Source: Bacteroidota bacterium
GTDB lineage: Bacteria > Bacteroidota > Bacteroidia > Bacteroidales > FEN-979
Length of the DNA stretch: 64,000 nucleotides
Reading direction: 5' to 3'
NCBI GenBank assembly: GCA_026391805.1
Contig: JAPLDJ010000023.1
Coordinates: forward strand, 62,001 to 126,000
The notes below the pieces were generated by a model that was not told the DNA's origin, did no database searches, and saw only the letters and a list, made by a program, of their open reading frames with translations. Below, piece after piece: positions 17,387 to 27,014 of the stretch (the first letter of the stretch is position 1; each line of letters starts with the position of its first letter). Both the position numbers and the translations under genes were made by a program.

Positions 17387-19362
17387 GAAGATTTACAAAC
17401 AGAAGCCACATCTCGACGGTAACGGCAGCAGGATTGCTGATCACGCTGGGGATCGTATATGGCGATATCGGGACGTCTCCGTTGTATGTGATGAAAGCCA
17501 TCGTTTCCGGGGCTGATACCATCAATGTCAATTTCATCCTGGGAGGGTTGTCGTGCATCTTCTGGACCCTTACGCTGCAGACTACGGTAAAATACATCAT
17601 CATTACGCTGCGTGCCGACAACAAGGGGGAAGGGGGGATCTTTTCGCTGTTTGCACTGATCCGCAAGCGGGCCAAATGGGCGTTCATCTTTGCCATCATC
17701 GGCGGCTGTTTCCTTCTTGCCGACGGCGTGATCACCCCATCCATTACGATTGTTTCGGCCATTGAAGGACTGATCAATATCAACCCCAGGATACCGGTCG
17801 TTCCCATCGCCCTTGTGATCATCACATTCCTTTTCTTTATCCAGAAATTCGGGACAAAAGCCGTTGGAGAATCCTTTGGCCCGATCATGTTCCTCTGGTT
17901 TTTCATGCTCGGCACCCTGGGACTGATCCAGATCCTTCAATACCCATCCATTTTCAAGGCCCTGGATCCTAAATATGCCTATTATTTTCTGACCAAATCG
18001 CCGCATGGTTTCGTTTTACTGGGGGCAGTTTTTCTTTGCACAACGGGCGCCGAGGCCTTGTATTCCGACTTGGGGCATTGCGGGCTGAAGAACATCCGCA
18101 TTACCTGGATCTATGTAAAATCGGCACTGCTGCTGAATTACCTCGGGCAGGGCGCATGGGTACTGAACCATACCGACCAGGTTTACGACTGGACAAACCC
18201 CTTTTTTTCGATCATGCCATCCTGGTTCCTGGTAACCGGCATCATCATTTCGACCCTTGCGGCCGTCATTGCCAGCCAGGCCCTGATCAGCGGATCCTAC
18301 ACCCTGATCAGTGAGGCCATCTCACTGAATTTCTGGCCAAAGATCAAAATCAATTATCCTACGAACATCAAGGGACAGATGTACATCTCCAGCATCAACT
18401 GGATCCTTTATGCCTGCTGCTTCTTCGTTGTGCTTTATTTCCAGCGCTCGTCGAACATGGAAGCCGCCTACGGGTTGTCGATCACAATCACCATGCTTAT
18501 GACCACGATCCTGCTCAGCACCTACCTTTATTACCGGAAATTGCCGATCTATATAGTTTTCGTTCTGCTGCTGGTTTACCTGACCATTGAAGGATCGTTC
18601 CTGGTTGCCAACCTCAACAAATTCGTACACGGCGGTTGGTTTACGGTGTTGCTGGGGGGGTTCCTATTCCTTGTCATGTACGTATGGTTCAGCGGACGGA
18701 AAATCAAAAACAGCTTCATTGAATTCATCAAGATCGAGAATTATTACGAGGTGATCAAGGCGATCAGTAAAGATGAATCCATCCCGAAATATGCCACAAA
18801 CCTTGTCTTTCTGACAAAGGCAAACCGGTTAACAGACGTTGAATCGAAGATCATCTATTCGATCCTCAGCAAGCAGCCCAAGCGGGCGGATGTTTACTGG
18901 CTGCTTCATGTGGATATCCTTGATGAACCTCATGTTCTTGAATACCGGGTGACGCACCTGATCCCGGATGTCCTGTTCAAGATCGATTTCAAGATCGGGT
19001 TCAAGGTTCAGCCCAGAATCAATCTCTTTTTCCGGCAGGTAATTGAGGAGATGAGCAGGAACCAGGAGATCGACCTTATCAGCCGTTATGATTCCTTACG
19101 GAAATTCGAAATCCCGAGCGATTTCCGGTTTGTTGTGATCGACCGGATCCAGAATTATGACTTTGATTTCCCTCCACGTGAGCAGTTCATCATGGACATT
19201 TATACGATTCTGAAACGTTTCGGGATCTCGGAAGTACGTTCACTCGGACTGGATACGAGCAATGTTTCCATTGAAACGGTACCGCTCTTTATCGACAAGG
19301 AGGCGCCACAGCTTCTGACGCGGAACGGCGAGCATAACGGGAACAGATACCCGCTGATTTAA
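17383..19362 (+). CDS. kup: Kup family potassium uptake protein
   Basis: The 659-residue protein has 12 membrane segments in the first about 440 residues and a long cytoplasmic C-terminal domain, as in E. coli Kup. Signature segments are LGIVYGDIGTSPLYVMKAI, ADNKGEGGIFSLFALIRKR and GGCFLLADGVITPSITI. Kup imports K+ with protons. The coupling to DedA through an ATGA overlap and the antiporter upstream suggest a shared role in ion balance, which is inference. Confidence 0.95.
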   Translation: MRRFTNRSHISTVTAAGLLITLGIVYGDIGTSPLYVMKAIVSGADTINVNFILGGLSCIFWTLTLQTTVKYIIITLRADNKGEGGIFSLFALIRKRAKWAFIFAIIGGCFLLADGVITPSITIVSAIEGLININPRIPVVPIALVIITFLFFIQKFGTKAVGESFGPIMFLWFFMLGTLGLIQILQYPSIFKALDPKYAYYFLTKSPHGFVLLGAVFLCTTGAEALYSDLGHCGLKNIRITWIYVKSALLLNYLGQGAWVLNHTDQVYDWTNPFFSIMPSWFLVTGIIISTLAAVIASQALISGSYTLISEAISLNFWPKIKINYPTNIKGQMYISSINWILYACCFFVVLYFQRSSNMEAAYGLSITITMLMTTILLSTYLYYRKLPIYIVFVLLLVYLTIEGSFLVANLNKFVHGGWFTVLLGGFLFLVMYVWFSGRKIKNSFIEFIKIENYYEVIKAISKDESIPKYATNLVFLTKANRLTDVESKIIYSILSKQPKRADVYWLLHVDILDEPHVLEYRVTHLIPDVLFKIDFKIGFKVQPRINLFFRQVIEEMSRNQEIDLISRYDSLRKFEIPSDFRFVVIDRIQNYDFDFPPREQFIMDIYTILKRFGISEVRSLGLDTSNVSIETVPLFIDKEAPQLLTRNGEHNGNRYPLI

Positions 19363-19382
19363 AGGTATTCCTGACGGTTTTC

Positions 19383-20339
19383 TTATTTCTTTCTTGCAAG
19401 GACCCTTTCGACGGCCTCGACAATGTTTGCGGAACTGAGTCCGTATTCTTCGAGCAGTTCTTCCGGCTTGCCGCTCTGCCCGAACTGATCATTCACTGCA
19501 ATCATCTCCAACGGCAACGGATATTCCCTTGACAGCAGTTGTGCGATGCTGTCGCCCAGTCCGCCGTTTATCATGTGCTCTTCTGCAGTGACTACGCAGC
19601 CGGTTTTTGCAACGGATGTAAGAACGGCGTCGTAATCGAGCGGCTTGATCGTATGAATGTTGATGATCTCCGCCCGGATGCCTTTGCCTGAGAGCACCTT
19701 TCCTGCTTCAAGCGCCTGCCAGACCAGGTGCCCGGTTGCAATGAGGGTAACATCGGTTCCTTCGGTCATGCATATAGCTTTACCGATCTCAAAATCCTGA
19801 TCGGCTGAGGTAAAATTCGGTACTTTCGGCCGGCCAAAGCGAAGATAAACCGGGCCGGAATGCTTTGCAACGGCAAATGTCGCAGCCCTGGTCTGGTTGA
19901 AATCGCAGGTATTGATCACCGTTATGTTCGGCAGCATCTTCATCAGCCCGATGTCTTCAAGGATCTGGTGGGTGGCCCCGTCCTCCCCGAGGGTAATTCC
20001 TGCATGGGAAGCACAGATCTTCACATTTTTATTGGAGTAGGCGATCGACTGGCGGATCTGGTCGTATACCCGGCCGGTTGAGAAGTTGGCGAAGGTACCT
20101 GTAAACGGGATCTTCCCTCCTATCGTCAGACCGGCAGCGATGGACATCATGTTGGCTTCGGCGATCCCGCACTGGAAAAACCGTTCCGGGAATGCTTTTG
20201 CAAAGGCATCCATTTTCATTGAACCGGTCAGGTCGGCGCAAAGGGCGACCACGTTCGGGTTCTCTTTTCCAAGTTCAAGCAAGGCTTCTCCAAATCCGGA
20301 GCGGGTATCCTTCGATCCTGTGTTAGAATATTCGACCAT
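19383..20339 (-). CDS. Transketolase, C-terminal subunit (pyrimidine-binding half)
   Basis: The 318-residue protein covers the pyrimidine-binding and C-terminal domains of transketolase: DTRSGFGEALLELGKENPNV, CGIAEANMMSIAAGL with the conserved glutamate, VKICASHAGITLGEDGATHQ, and GHLVWQALEAG in the C-terminal domain. It needs the N-terminal half encoded at 22006-22851 to form a complete active site for two-carbon transfer in the non-oxidative pentose phosphate route. Split transketolases are normally adjacent genes; here 1.67 kb with a vWA gene separates them. Confidence 0.94.
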   Translation of the reverse strand: MVEYSNTGSKDTRSGFGEALLELGKENPNVVALCADLTGSMKMDAFAKAFPERFFQCGIAEANMMSIAAGLTIGGKIPFTGTFANFSTGRVYDQIRQSIAYSNKNVKICASHAGITLGEDGATHQILEDIGLMKMLPNITVINTCDFNQTRAATFAVAKHSGPVYLRFGRPKVPNFTSADQDFEIGKAICMTEGTDVTLIATGHLVWQALEAGKVLSGKGIRAEIINIHTIKPLDYDAVLTSVAKTGCVVTAEEHMINGGLGDSIAQLLSREYPLPLEMIAVNDQFGQSGKPEELLEEYGLSSANIVEAVERVLARKK

Positions 20340-20539
20340 TATAGAATAATTACGAATTACGATTTACAATTTTTTTCACCACAGATTTACACACCTGCCT
20401 GCCGGCAGGCAGGGATTCACACAGATTAGTCACAGATAATTATTTATGACTACTAATGACTTATGTCTTATGTCTTATGACCGTTCACTATTTCACCACG
20501 TCACCACCTCACGATTTCACCACGTTATATCTTCCTGTC
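20340..20539. repeat. Repeat mosaic between transketolase C half and vWA gene
   Basis: Contains ACGATTTACAAT-type text, an inverted copy of the CTGTG element with the 20-base palindrome (20394-20413), GACTTATGTC/TTATGTC heptamers (20447-20481) and a TTCACCACG cluster (20494-20526). The minus-strand vWA gene ends just past it. Confidence 0.75.
20394..20413. repeat. 20-base perfect palindrome, copy 2
   Basis: CCTGCCTGCCGGCAGGCAGG. On the minus strand its flanks read GTGTGAATC before and TGTGTAAATCTGTGGTG after, nearly identical to copy 3, so the whole element is inverted relative to copies 1 and 3. Confidence 0.97.
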
Positions 20540-21922
20540 CTAAAGTTTAACATTTGTCGTCTGTCCTGCCTCCACAACGAACGACTTTTCCGTAGTGAAT
20601 TCCGAGCGGTTTGAAAACTTCGAGCGGAAAACGACCCTGTATTTTCCCGGCTGGAGGTAAAGGTTCTCCTGTTGCTGGGGATTGTCTTTCAAGTTATATA
20701 GCCATACCAGCTGGCCTTTATCTTCGCTGTAAACGCTTCCGTAGCCATTGGTAGTCCGCTGGACCACAGCCATACCGGGAACCGGAATTTCGACGGTGGT
20801 TGTATGGCTCTGGGCGACTTCGACATCCCTTACAAGGATCCTAGGAAGGCAGAGGACTTCCACATCATAGCGGCCTGTCAGGTATTTTTCCACCTGATCA
20901 AACTGCTGGACATTCAGTGTTTCCCTGTCCCCTTTTTTTCTGATAACAACAGGGAGATACTTGATGGTTGTATTGCCGCTTGTTTTGAATGCCAGGTAAC
21001 CCTGCGGGGCCTCGATGCCGATGATCTTGTGCTTGCCCGGGACCAGTTTAACCGAATCCTTGTGCACCGGAGGAATCGTATGCACCACGATGTTATAGGT
21101 TTTCAGCGGATCGATCTCAAGGGTATCGGGCAATCCTTTGGCGTTGAACGAATGAACAAAGTTGTATTCGACCTTCCCCGAAACCGCATCATAAAAGGTC
21201 ATGTTGACGTTGGTTTCCGTTGCCTTGCCATACTGGTCAAGCAGGTTGATCTGCGCGGTTGTGGGGTTGAGGGCGCGTGAAATGACGATGTTCAGTGCTG
21301 CAGAGAATTCCGTCTCACTGGTAGCATCAAAGTAGGTTCCAACGCAATCGAACATCTCACTGAAATCCTTTCCGATGCCGATGATAAATGGTTTCAGGAC
21401 GATCCCTTTCTGCTGAAGATCATGAGAAACCAGGCAGGGATCGCCGTTGCATTCCTCCAGTCCGTCGGTGATAAGGATGATGATGTTCCGGCAATGATCG
21501 CAGGGGGTAAAATCCTTTTCCGACTGCTGAAGCGAATAGGCGATCGGGGTTGTTCCCTTGGGGATGATGGTCTTCAGCACATGCTTGATCCGGTTGACAT
21601 TATCCGGGGCAAAAGGAACCTCAAGCTTTGTATCACTGCAGTCCTGCGGTGGGAACTGTTTCTGGTGCCCGTAAACACGCAGGGCAATTTCAAGGTTTTT
21701 AACATACCTGAGGCTGTCAAGGATGTTCACAAAAAGCCTGGAAGCGATATTGAACTTGGTATCGCTCTGCCACCTTCCATACATGCTTTGCGATGCGTCA
21801 AAGACAAAGAGGATCCTCGTCAGCGGCTTGGGTCTCTCCTGTTCCGGTTTTCCCTGACCAAATCCTGTGACACCAAGAAAAGCCAAAAAGACAAACCCGA
21901 TAATTATCCTTCTTGTTTTCAT
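20540..21922 (-). CDS. Secreted von Willebrand factor A domain protein
   Basis: Taking the ATG at 21922 gives 460 residues with a signal sequence (MKTRRIIIGFVFLAFLGVTG), a vWA domain (about 35-230) with MIDAS motif DASQS at 42-46 and a later ITDGLEECNGD, then beta-rich C-terminal domains. vWA domains bind ligands through a metal ion; the C-terminal half with repeated immunoglobulin-like strands suggests an exported scaffold or surface protein. It resembles Bacteroidota vWA proteins of unknown function. It sits between the two halves of a split transketolase, flanked on both sides by repeats. Confidence 0.8.
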   Translation of the reverse strand: MKTRRIIIGFVFLAFLGVTGFGQGKPEQERPKPLTRILFVFDASQSMYGRWQSDTKFNIASRLFVNILDSLRYVKNLEIALRVYGHQKQFPPQDCSDTKLEVPFAPDNVNRIKHVLKTIIPKGTTPIAYSLQQSEKDFTPCDHCRNIIILITDGLEECNGDPCLVSHDLQQKGIVLKPFIIGIGKDFSEMFDCVGTYFDATSETEFSAALNIVISRALNPTTAQINLLDQYGKATETNVNMTFYDAVSGKVEYNFVHSFNAKGLPDTLEIDPLKTYNIVVHTIPPVHKDSVKLVPGKHKIIGIEAPQGYLAFKTSGNTTIKYLPVVIRKKGDRETLNVQQFDQVEKYLTGRYDVEVLCLPRILVRDVEVAQSHTTTVEIPVPGMAVVQRTTNGYGSVYSEDKGQLVWLYNLKDNPQQQENLYLQPGKYRVVFRSKFSNRSEFTTEKSFVVEAGQTTNVKL

Positions 21923-22005
21923 TTTATTCTGACATAAGACATAAGACATTAAGTCATTAAGACATTAGGACGTTTGTCATTGGTCATTTGTCAATGGTCT
22001 TTATC
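21923..22005. repeat. GACATAA-type heptamers between vWA and transketolase N half
   Basis: GACATAA units at 21929-21949 are followed by AAGTCATTAAGACATTAG and GTCATTGGTCATTTGTCAATGG, degenerate forms of 7- and 8-base units in both orientations. No promoter is recognisable. Confidence 0.75.
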
Positions 22006-22851
22006 TTAATAATCTCCAAGGGTTTCCTCGAGCTGTGCCAGCGCTTTTTCCGCCTGCTCATCATTCGGTGCCACACCATGCCATTCATGGTTATCCAGCA
22101 TAAAATCAACACCGAAACCCATTGTTGTTTTCATCAGCACCATTACCGGTTTCCCCTTGCCACAGGCTACCTTCGCAAGGAGCATTTTTTCGCGGATGTC
22201 CGCAATATCGTTCCCGTCCATTTTTATTACCACCCAGCCGAAGGCCTCAAATTTGGCTTTCAGATCGCCCAGATCCATTACTTTCTCGACCGGGCCATCG
22301 ATCTGCTTTCCGTTGGCATCCACCACGGCGATAACGTTATCCACCTTATGGGCTGCAGCAAACATTGCGGCTTCCCAGTTCTGGCCTTCCTCAAGTTCCC
22401 CGTCGCCAGTCAGGCAGAAAACAAGATGGCTGTCGTTGTTCAGTTTCTTTGCAAGCGAAGCCCCAATAGCGACTGAAAGCCCCTGACCAAGCGAACCGGA
22501 AGCCACCCGTATACCGGGCAATTTTTCATGGGTTGAGGGATGGCCCTGTAACCGTGCACCAAGCATCCGGAAGGTTCCGAGCTCATGGTAGTCGAAATAT
22601 CCATACCGCCCTAAAACACTGTACCAGGCAGGAGAAAGATGTCCGCTGGAAAGGAAAAAGAGGTCTTCATCCTTACCGTCCATGGTGAAATTCCGCAGAT
22701 CCGGTTTCATGATGCCGAAGTAGAGGGTTGTAATAAAATCTGCACAACCCAGCGATCCGCCCGGATGCCCGGAAGCCGCCCCATGCGTCATCCGGATGAT
22801 ATCACGCCTGACCTGCGTGGCAATTTTCTGTAATTCTGATGTTGGAGGCAT
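22006..22851 (-). CDS. Transketolase, N-terminal subunit (thiamine diphosphate-binding half)
   Basis: The 281-residue protein holds the diphosphate-binding domain: GAASGHPGGSLGCADFITTL, the FLSSGHLSPAWYSVL segment, GSLGQGLSVAIG and the cofactor motif GDGELEEGQNWEAAMFA with a later DANGKQIDG. It pairs with the C-terminal half at 19383-20339. A minus-strand TATTTTTG box lies at 22919-22926, about 68 bases before the start, so the gene has its own promoter. Confidence 0.95.
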   Translation of the reverse strand: MPPTSELQKIATQVRRDIIRMTHGAASGHPGGSLGCADFITTLYFGIMKPDLRNFTMDGKDEDLFFLSSGHLSPAWYSVLGRYGYFDYHELGTFRMLGARLQGHPSTHEKLPGIRVASGSLGQGLSVAIGASLAKKLNNDSHLVFCLTGDGELEEGQNWEAAMFAAAHKVDNVIAVVDANGKQIDGPVEKVMDLGDLKAKFEAFGWVVIKMDGNDIADIREKMLLAKVACGKGKPVMVLMKTTMGFGVDFMLDNHEWHGVAPNDEQAEKALAQLEETLGDY

Positions 22852-22918
22852 TTATTGAATGTATTTAATGGAGCTATGTTCAACGTGTAAGGATGAAGTC
22901 ACTCCTGAAACAGGATTT

Positions 22919-22926
22919 CAAAAATA
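22919..22926 (-). promoter_or_regulatory. -7 box TATTTTTG of the transketolase N half
   Basis: TATTTTTG on the minus strand, 68 bases upstream of the start codon at 22851. No good -33 box visible. Confidence 0.4.
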
Positions 22927-23032
22927 TTACAATTCGAAAGAGCCTCTTTAAAATGTTCATAAATATGGATAAGATTTAACGAAGCAATCCTCATTTTTAT
23001 TTCTTTTGTGGTCTCCGAAATTTGACTCATTA

Positions 23033-25975
23033 ATGAAGAAACACCGGTTGCCCGGATGCCTGATCATCCTGCTTTTTTTGCTCGCCACGGGTAATGCCTC
23101 TGGTACCTCGCCACGCACCGGTGCGGATTCCACATGGGTGGATTCGGTATTCCAGTCACTGACCCCGGATCAGCGGATCGCACAATTATTCATCATCCGT
23201 GCATATTCAGACAAGGATTCAACTTATAACGACAGCATCGCCAACATGATCAGGAAATGGAACCCCGGCGGGATCTGTTTTTTCAAAGGAACTCCCTGGC
23301 GCCAGGCCTGCATGACCAATTCGCTTCAGTCCCTTGCACAAACTCCTCTCCTGATCTCGACGGATGCAGAATATGGAATCGGCATGCGCCTCGACAGTGC
23401 TGTTGCTTTTCCCCGTGAAATGACCCTCGGAGCTTTGCAGGATGATTCCCTGATTTGGGTCGAGGGAACTTTGATTGCACGGGACTGCAAGCGAATGGGG
23501 GTCCAGATGAATTTCGCCCCGGTGGCTGATATTAACAACAATCCCGGGAACCCGGTCATCGGTTTCAGGTCTTTCGGGGAAAACCGCGACGAAGTGACCC
23601 GCCGGAGCATCATATTCATGAAAGGACTGCAGTCGGGCGGCATCCTGACCACAGCAAAGCATTTTCCCGGTCATGGTGATACTGACACGGATTCCCATCT
23701 CGCCTTGCCCGTCATCCGGCATTCTGAAGAGAGGCTTGATTCCATTGAATTGTATCCTTTCAGCCAGCTGATCAGGAACGGGGTCGACGGGATCATGATC
23801 GCACACCTTTACATACCTTCCATCGATTCAACAAAAGATACCCCGACCACTCTTTCACGAAAAGTTGTTTCAGAATTACTCAAGGAAAAAATGGGATTCA
23901 AAGGATTTGTCGTGACAGATGCACTCGACATGAAAGGCGTCACTAAATATTTTAAACCCGGGGAGATTGAAGTGAAGGCATTGCTGGCGGGGAATGATCT
24001 CCTGCTGTTACCCAAAAACCTTGACGCTGCCGTCAATGGCATCCGGATGGCACGCGACAGCGCCCTGATCCCGGAGGAAATGATCGACTCCCAATGCCTG
24101 AAGGTTCTCCGACTTAAATACAGGGCAGGGCTTGCAGATGTCAAACCTGTCCAAATAAAAAACCTCTATGAAGACCTTAACCCCCTAAATTCAAAGGTAC
24201 TTACCCGTGCGGTCTTCAGGAATGCCATCACCCTTGTCAGGAATGAGAACCAGCTTCTTCCACTTAATTTTCTTGACCGGAGGAAGATCGCAGTACTTTT
24301 CATCGGCGATACAGTCCTGCAGCCGTTCCAGGAGATGATCTCACAATACACACCTGCACGTTTTTTTGTCCTGCCAGCCTCCTTCAGCCAGAAAAGAGCA
24401 GATTCACTGATCGCAGAAATGCGGGATGATAACCTTATCATCATCGCGCTGCACTGTAACCAGGGACTGGTCTCAAAACAATATGGCATCCAGGATTGCG
24501 CGCTCCGGCTGATCGACACCCTGAGCACCCTGAAAAAAGTCATCCTGGATATCTTTGGAAGTCCTTATGCACTCGCATTCCTGAAAAATCCCATGAATAT
24601 CGAAACGATCCTGGAATCTTACCAGGATGTACCGGAAGCGCAGGAACTTTCTGCAGAAATGATCTTCGGAGGGATCGCAGCCAATGGGCAGCTCCCTGTG
24701 ACTGCCGCCCCCGGTTTTCCACTGAAAACAGGATTATCAACACAGGTTACACGCCTGGAATTTGTACTTCCGGAAGAGATCGGGATCCATTCAGAGAAGC
24801 TGAAGGTCATCGATTCTATTGCACAAAGAGGTATAGATCAGAAAGCCTTTCCCGGATGCCAGGTTTTGTTTGCCAAAGACGGGAAGGTCTTTTATCAGAA
24901 GTCCTTCGGTCATCCAAGGTATGAAGATACCGTGAGTGTAAAGAACAACGACATATACGACCTGGCCTCGGTGACGAAGGTGGCTGCGACAACCCTTGCC
25001 ATTATGAAACTTTATGAGGCAGGGAAGATCTCCCCTGATGATAAACTCGGGAAATACCTGCCCTGGCTTGAAGGATCAAACAAGAACGAACTGGTTATCC
25101 GTGATGTGATGACCCACCAGGCCGGGCTGCAGTCATGGATACCCTTTTACAGGCAGACCTTGCGAAACAGCCAGCCGGATCCGGCGATATACCAGAAGTC
25201 ACCATCCGACCGGTTTCCTTTCAGGGTTGCCGACAGCCTTTATATCCGAAGCGATTACATTGATACGATCTGCCATCTGATTGCATTATCCCCGCTCCGA
25301 TCAACCCATGATTACAAATACAGCGACATGGGGTTTTACCTTTTGCGCTTCATTATTGAGAAAATCACAGGAAAGCCACTGGAAGATTACCTGGCTGAAA
25401 CGTTTTACCGTCCGCTTGGACTGACCACCATGGGATTCAGGCCCCGCGACAGGTTCCCGCTCAGCCGGATCATGCCGACCGAATATGATACTATTTTCAG
25501 GAAACAGCTTCTGCACGGGGATGTCCATGACCCGGGTGCGGCGATGCTGGGAGGCGTTTCGGGGCATGCCGGGTTGTTCTCAGATGCAGCTGACCTGGCC
25601 GTTCTCCTTCAGTTGTTTTTAAACCATGGTGAATACGGTAGCAAGCAGTACTTTCTTCCTTCAACGGTAAAAGAATTTACCCGTGTCCAGTTTCCTGCTT
25701 CCGGAAACCGAAGGGCACTCGGATTTGACAAGCCAACCCTGAATTACAATCCCGACGGACCTTCCTGTAAAAGCGCATCTCCGCTAAGCTTTGGTCATTC
25801 AGGATTCACAGGAACCTATATCTGGGCCGATCCTGAAAACAACCTGGTCTATGTATTCCTTTCCAACCGGGTCTATCCTGATGCTTCCAACGAGAAGATC
25901 GTGGAAATGAACATCCGCACCAGTATTCACCAGGCGATGTATGAAATCCTGGAAAAGACATATGGAAAAAAATGA
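23033..25975 (+). CDS. Glycoside hydrolase family 3 (NagZ-like) fused to a beta-lactamase-family serine hydrolase
   Basis: From ATG 23033 the protein has 980 residues with a signal peptide (residues 1-26). The first part (about 30-580) is a family 3 beta-N-acetylglucosaminidase with the NagZ His-Asp signature KHFPGHGDTDTDSH and nucleophile region VVTDALDMKGV, plus a C-terminal alpha/beta domain. The second part (about 600-975) is a class C beta-lactamase/DD-peptidase fold with SVTK near residue 645, a YSD motif and a late HSGFTG. In Bacillus the equivalents are separate genes (nagZ and ybbE/amiE) in a cell-wall recycling operon. Likely role: secreted or periplasmic trimming of muropeptides. 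The hydrolase substrate is uncertain. Confidence 0.93.
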   Translation: MKKHRLPGCLIILLFLLATGNASGTSPRTGADSTWVDSVFQSLTPDQRIAQLFIIRAYSDKDSTYNDSIANMIRKWNPGGICFFKGTPWRQACMTNSLQSLAQTPLLISTDAEYGIGMRLDSAVAFPREMTLGALQDDSLIWVEGTLIARDCKRMGVQMNFAPVADINNNPGNPVIGFRSFGENRDEVTRRSIIFMKGLQSGGILTTAKHFPGHGDTDTDSHLALPVIRHSEERLDSIELYPFSQLIRNGVDGIMIAHLYIPSIDSTKDTPTTLSRKVVSELLKEKMGFKGFVVTDALDMKGVTKYFKPGEIEVKALLAGNDLLLLPKNLDAAVNGIRMARDSALIPEEMIDSQCLKVLRLKYRAGLADVKPVQIKNLYEDLNPLNSKVLTRAVFRNAITLVRNENQLLPLNFLDRRKIAVLFIGDTVLQPFQEMISQYTPARFFVLPASFSQKRADSLIAEMRDDNLIIIALHCNQGLVSKQYGIQDCALRLIDTLSTLKKVILDIFGSPYALAFLKNPMNIETILESYQDVPEAQELSAEMIFGGIAANGQLPVTAAPGFPLKTGLSTQVTRLEFVLPEEIGIHSEKLKVIDSIAQRGIDQKAFPGCQVLFAKDGKVFYQKSFGHPRYEDTVSVKNNDIYDLASVTKVAATTLAIMKLYEAGKISPDDKLGKYLPWLEGSNKNELVIRDVMTHQAGLQSWIPFYRQTLRNSQPDPAIYQKSPSDRFPFRVADSLYIRSDYIDTICHLIALSPLRSTHDYKYSDMGFYLLRFIIEKITGKPLEDYLAETFYRPLGLTTMGFRPRDRFPLSRIMPTEYDTIFRKQLLHGDVHDPGAAMLGGVSGHAGLFSDAADLAVLLQLFLNHGEYGSKQYFLPSTVKEFTRVQFPASGNRRALGFDKPTLNYNPDGPSCKSASPLSFGHSGFTGTYIWADPENNLVYVFLSNRVYPDASNEKIVEMNIRTSIHQAMYEILEKTYGKK

Positions 25976-26108
25976 TTATTTTTGCCAAGTCAAGTAGCGA
26001 AAAGCGAAGTAGCGAAATCAAGAAAAAACGAATCCCGCAGGGATTCCATTATTGTAGAAAAAAATCAGTAAACCAGTCAACCCCGGAGGGGTTGCATAAA
26101 AGCATCTT
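25976..26108. repeat. Repeat mosaic with a composite CATTATTGTAG/CCCCGGAGGGG element
   Basis: AGCGAA units (25997-26014) are followed by AATCCCGCAGGGATT (26032-26046), CCATTATTGTA (26046-26056) and CCCCGGAGGGGTTGCATAAA (26081-26100). The last three parts repeat in the same order and spacing at 2452-2520. Confidence 0.8.
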
Positions 26109-26933
26109 ATGAACAGACAACTAAAGACAGCCCTGATCTGGATCTTTGCAATTGTTTTTACGGTATTCATCGCCGGGTATCAGAGGAAAACTGGTCCTAC
26201 CTATGAAATGAGCGTTAAAAAAGAGATCGGGGGCCAGTTGATTAAAGCCAAACTGATCAGGACCTACGACGGGAATGATGATGCGAAAATCATCCTTACT
26301 ATCCCTGATACGTCGATAAAAGGAAAAATTCAATTCAGAAGATTCAAAAGTTACGATAGCTGGACGACGGCTCCGATGGTCAGGGATGGAAACTCCCTTA
26401 TCGGTAGCCTTCCTCACCAGGACATAGCCGGAAAGGTGATGTACCATGTTACGCTTGTGAAAGGAAGTGAGGAGGTTCTGCTGAATGACGATGCAGCAGT
26501 TCTCAGGTACAAAGGACATGTGCCAATGTTCATCCTTTTACCACACATCCTCATTATCTTCCTGGCGATGCTTTTCTCCACCCTCACAGGGCTTGAAGCA
26601 ATTTTCAAGGGGAAAAACACCTTGCTCTATACATGGATCACCATCATCACACTTTTTATCGGCGGACTCATCCTTGGCCCTATTGTCCAGAAATTTTCAT
26701 TTAATGTTTACTGGGCAGGATGGCCGTTCGGTCACGACCTTACGGACAACAAATCGATCGTCGCTTTCATTTTCTGGGTCATCGCACTGATCGTCCAGTA
26801 CCGGAACCGTGAAAAGAAGGTATGGGCCATCGTGGCATCCGTTGTTCTCCTGGTTGTTTTCCTGATCCCTCACAGCATGCTGGGATCGGAGATTGATTTT
26901 ACGAAGTTGCCTAAAACGGAAGTAACGAAGTAG
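26109..26933 (+). CDS. Conserved membrane protein of unknown function
   Basis: I do not recognise a named family. The 274-residue protein has one N-terminal membrane segment (about 7-24), an exported beta-rich domain (about 30-140) with paired strands such as AKIILTIPDTSIKGKIQFRR, and then four or five membrane segments (about 141-260) with the short motif WAGWPFGHDLTDNKS between the third and fourth. The region 195-225 resembles a small integral domain with a conserved Trp/His/Asp patch. The neighbour 81 bases downstream is a rhomboid protease on the same strand. Function unknown. Confidence 0.7.
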   Translation: MNRQLKTALIWIFAIVFTVFIAGYQRKTGPTYEMSVKKEIGGQLIKAKLIRTYDGNDDAKIILTIPDTSIKGKIQFRRFKSYDSWTTAPMVRDGNSLIGSLPHQDIAGKVMYHVTLVKGSEEVLLNDDAAVLRYKGHVPMFILLPHILIIFLAMLFSTLTGLEAIFKGKNTLLYTWITIITLFIGGLILGPIVQKFSFNVYWAGWPFGHDLTDNKSIVAFIFWVIALIVQYRNREKKVWAIVASVVLLVVFLIPHSMLGSEIDFTKLPKTEVTK

Positions 26934-27014
26934 GAGGTCTGAGGTCCGAGGGCTGAGGTCCGAAGATGGAGGATGGAAATTAATTACAAAGTACAAATTA
27001 CAAAGTACAGATAA
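26934..27014. repeat. CTGAGGT/GATGGAG heptamers and a 14-base duplication
   Basis: CTGAGGT, CCGAGGG, CTGAGGT, CCGAAGA (26939-26966) then GGAGGATGG, then TTACAAAGTACAAA followed by TTACAAAGTACAGA (26982-27009), a 14-base (2 x 7) duplication, directly before the rhomboid gene. Confidence 0.8.

Noticed and set aside
19383-22851. Broken transketolase (pseudogene)
   Set aside because: Both halves have intact starts, stops and domain borders as in known two-subunit transketolases.
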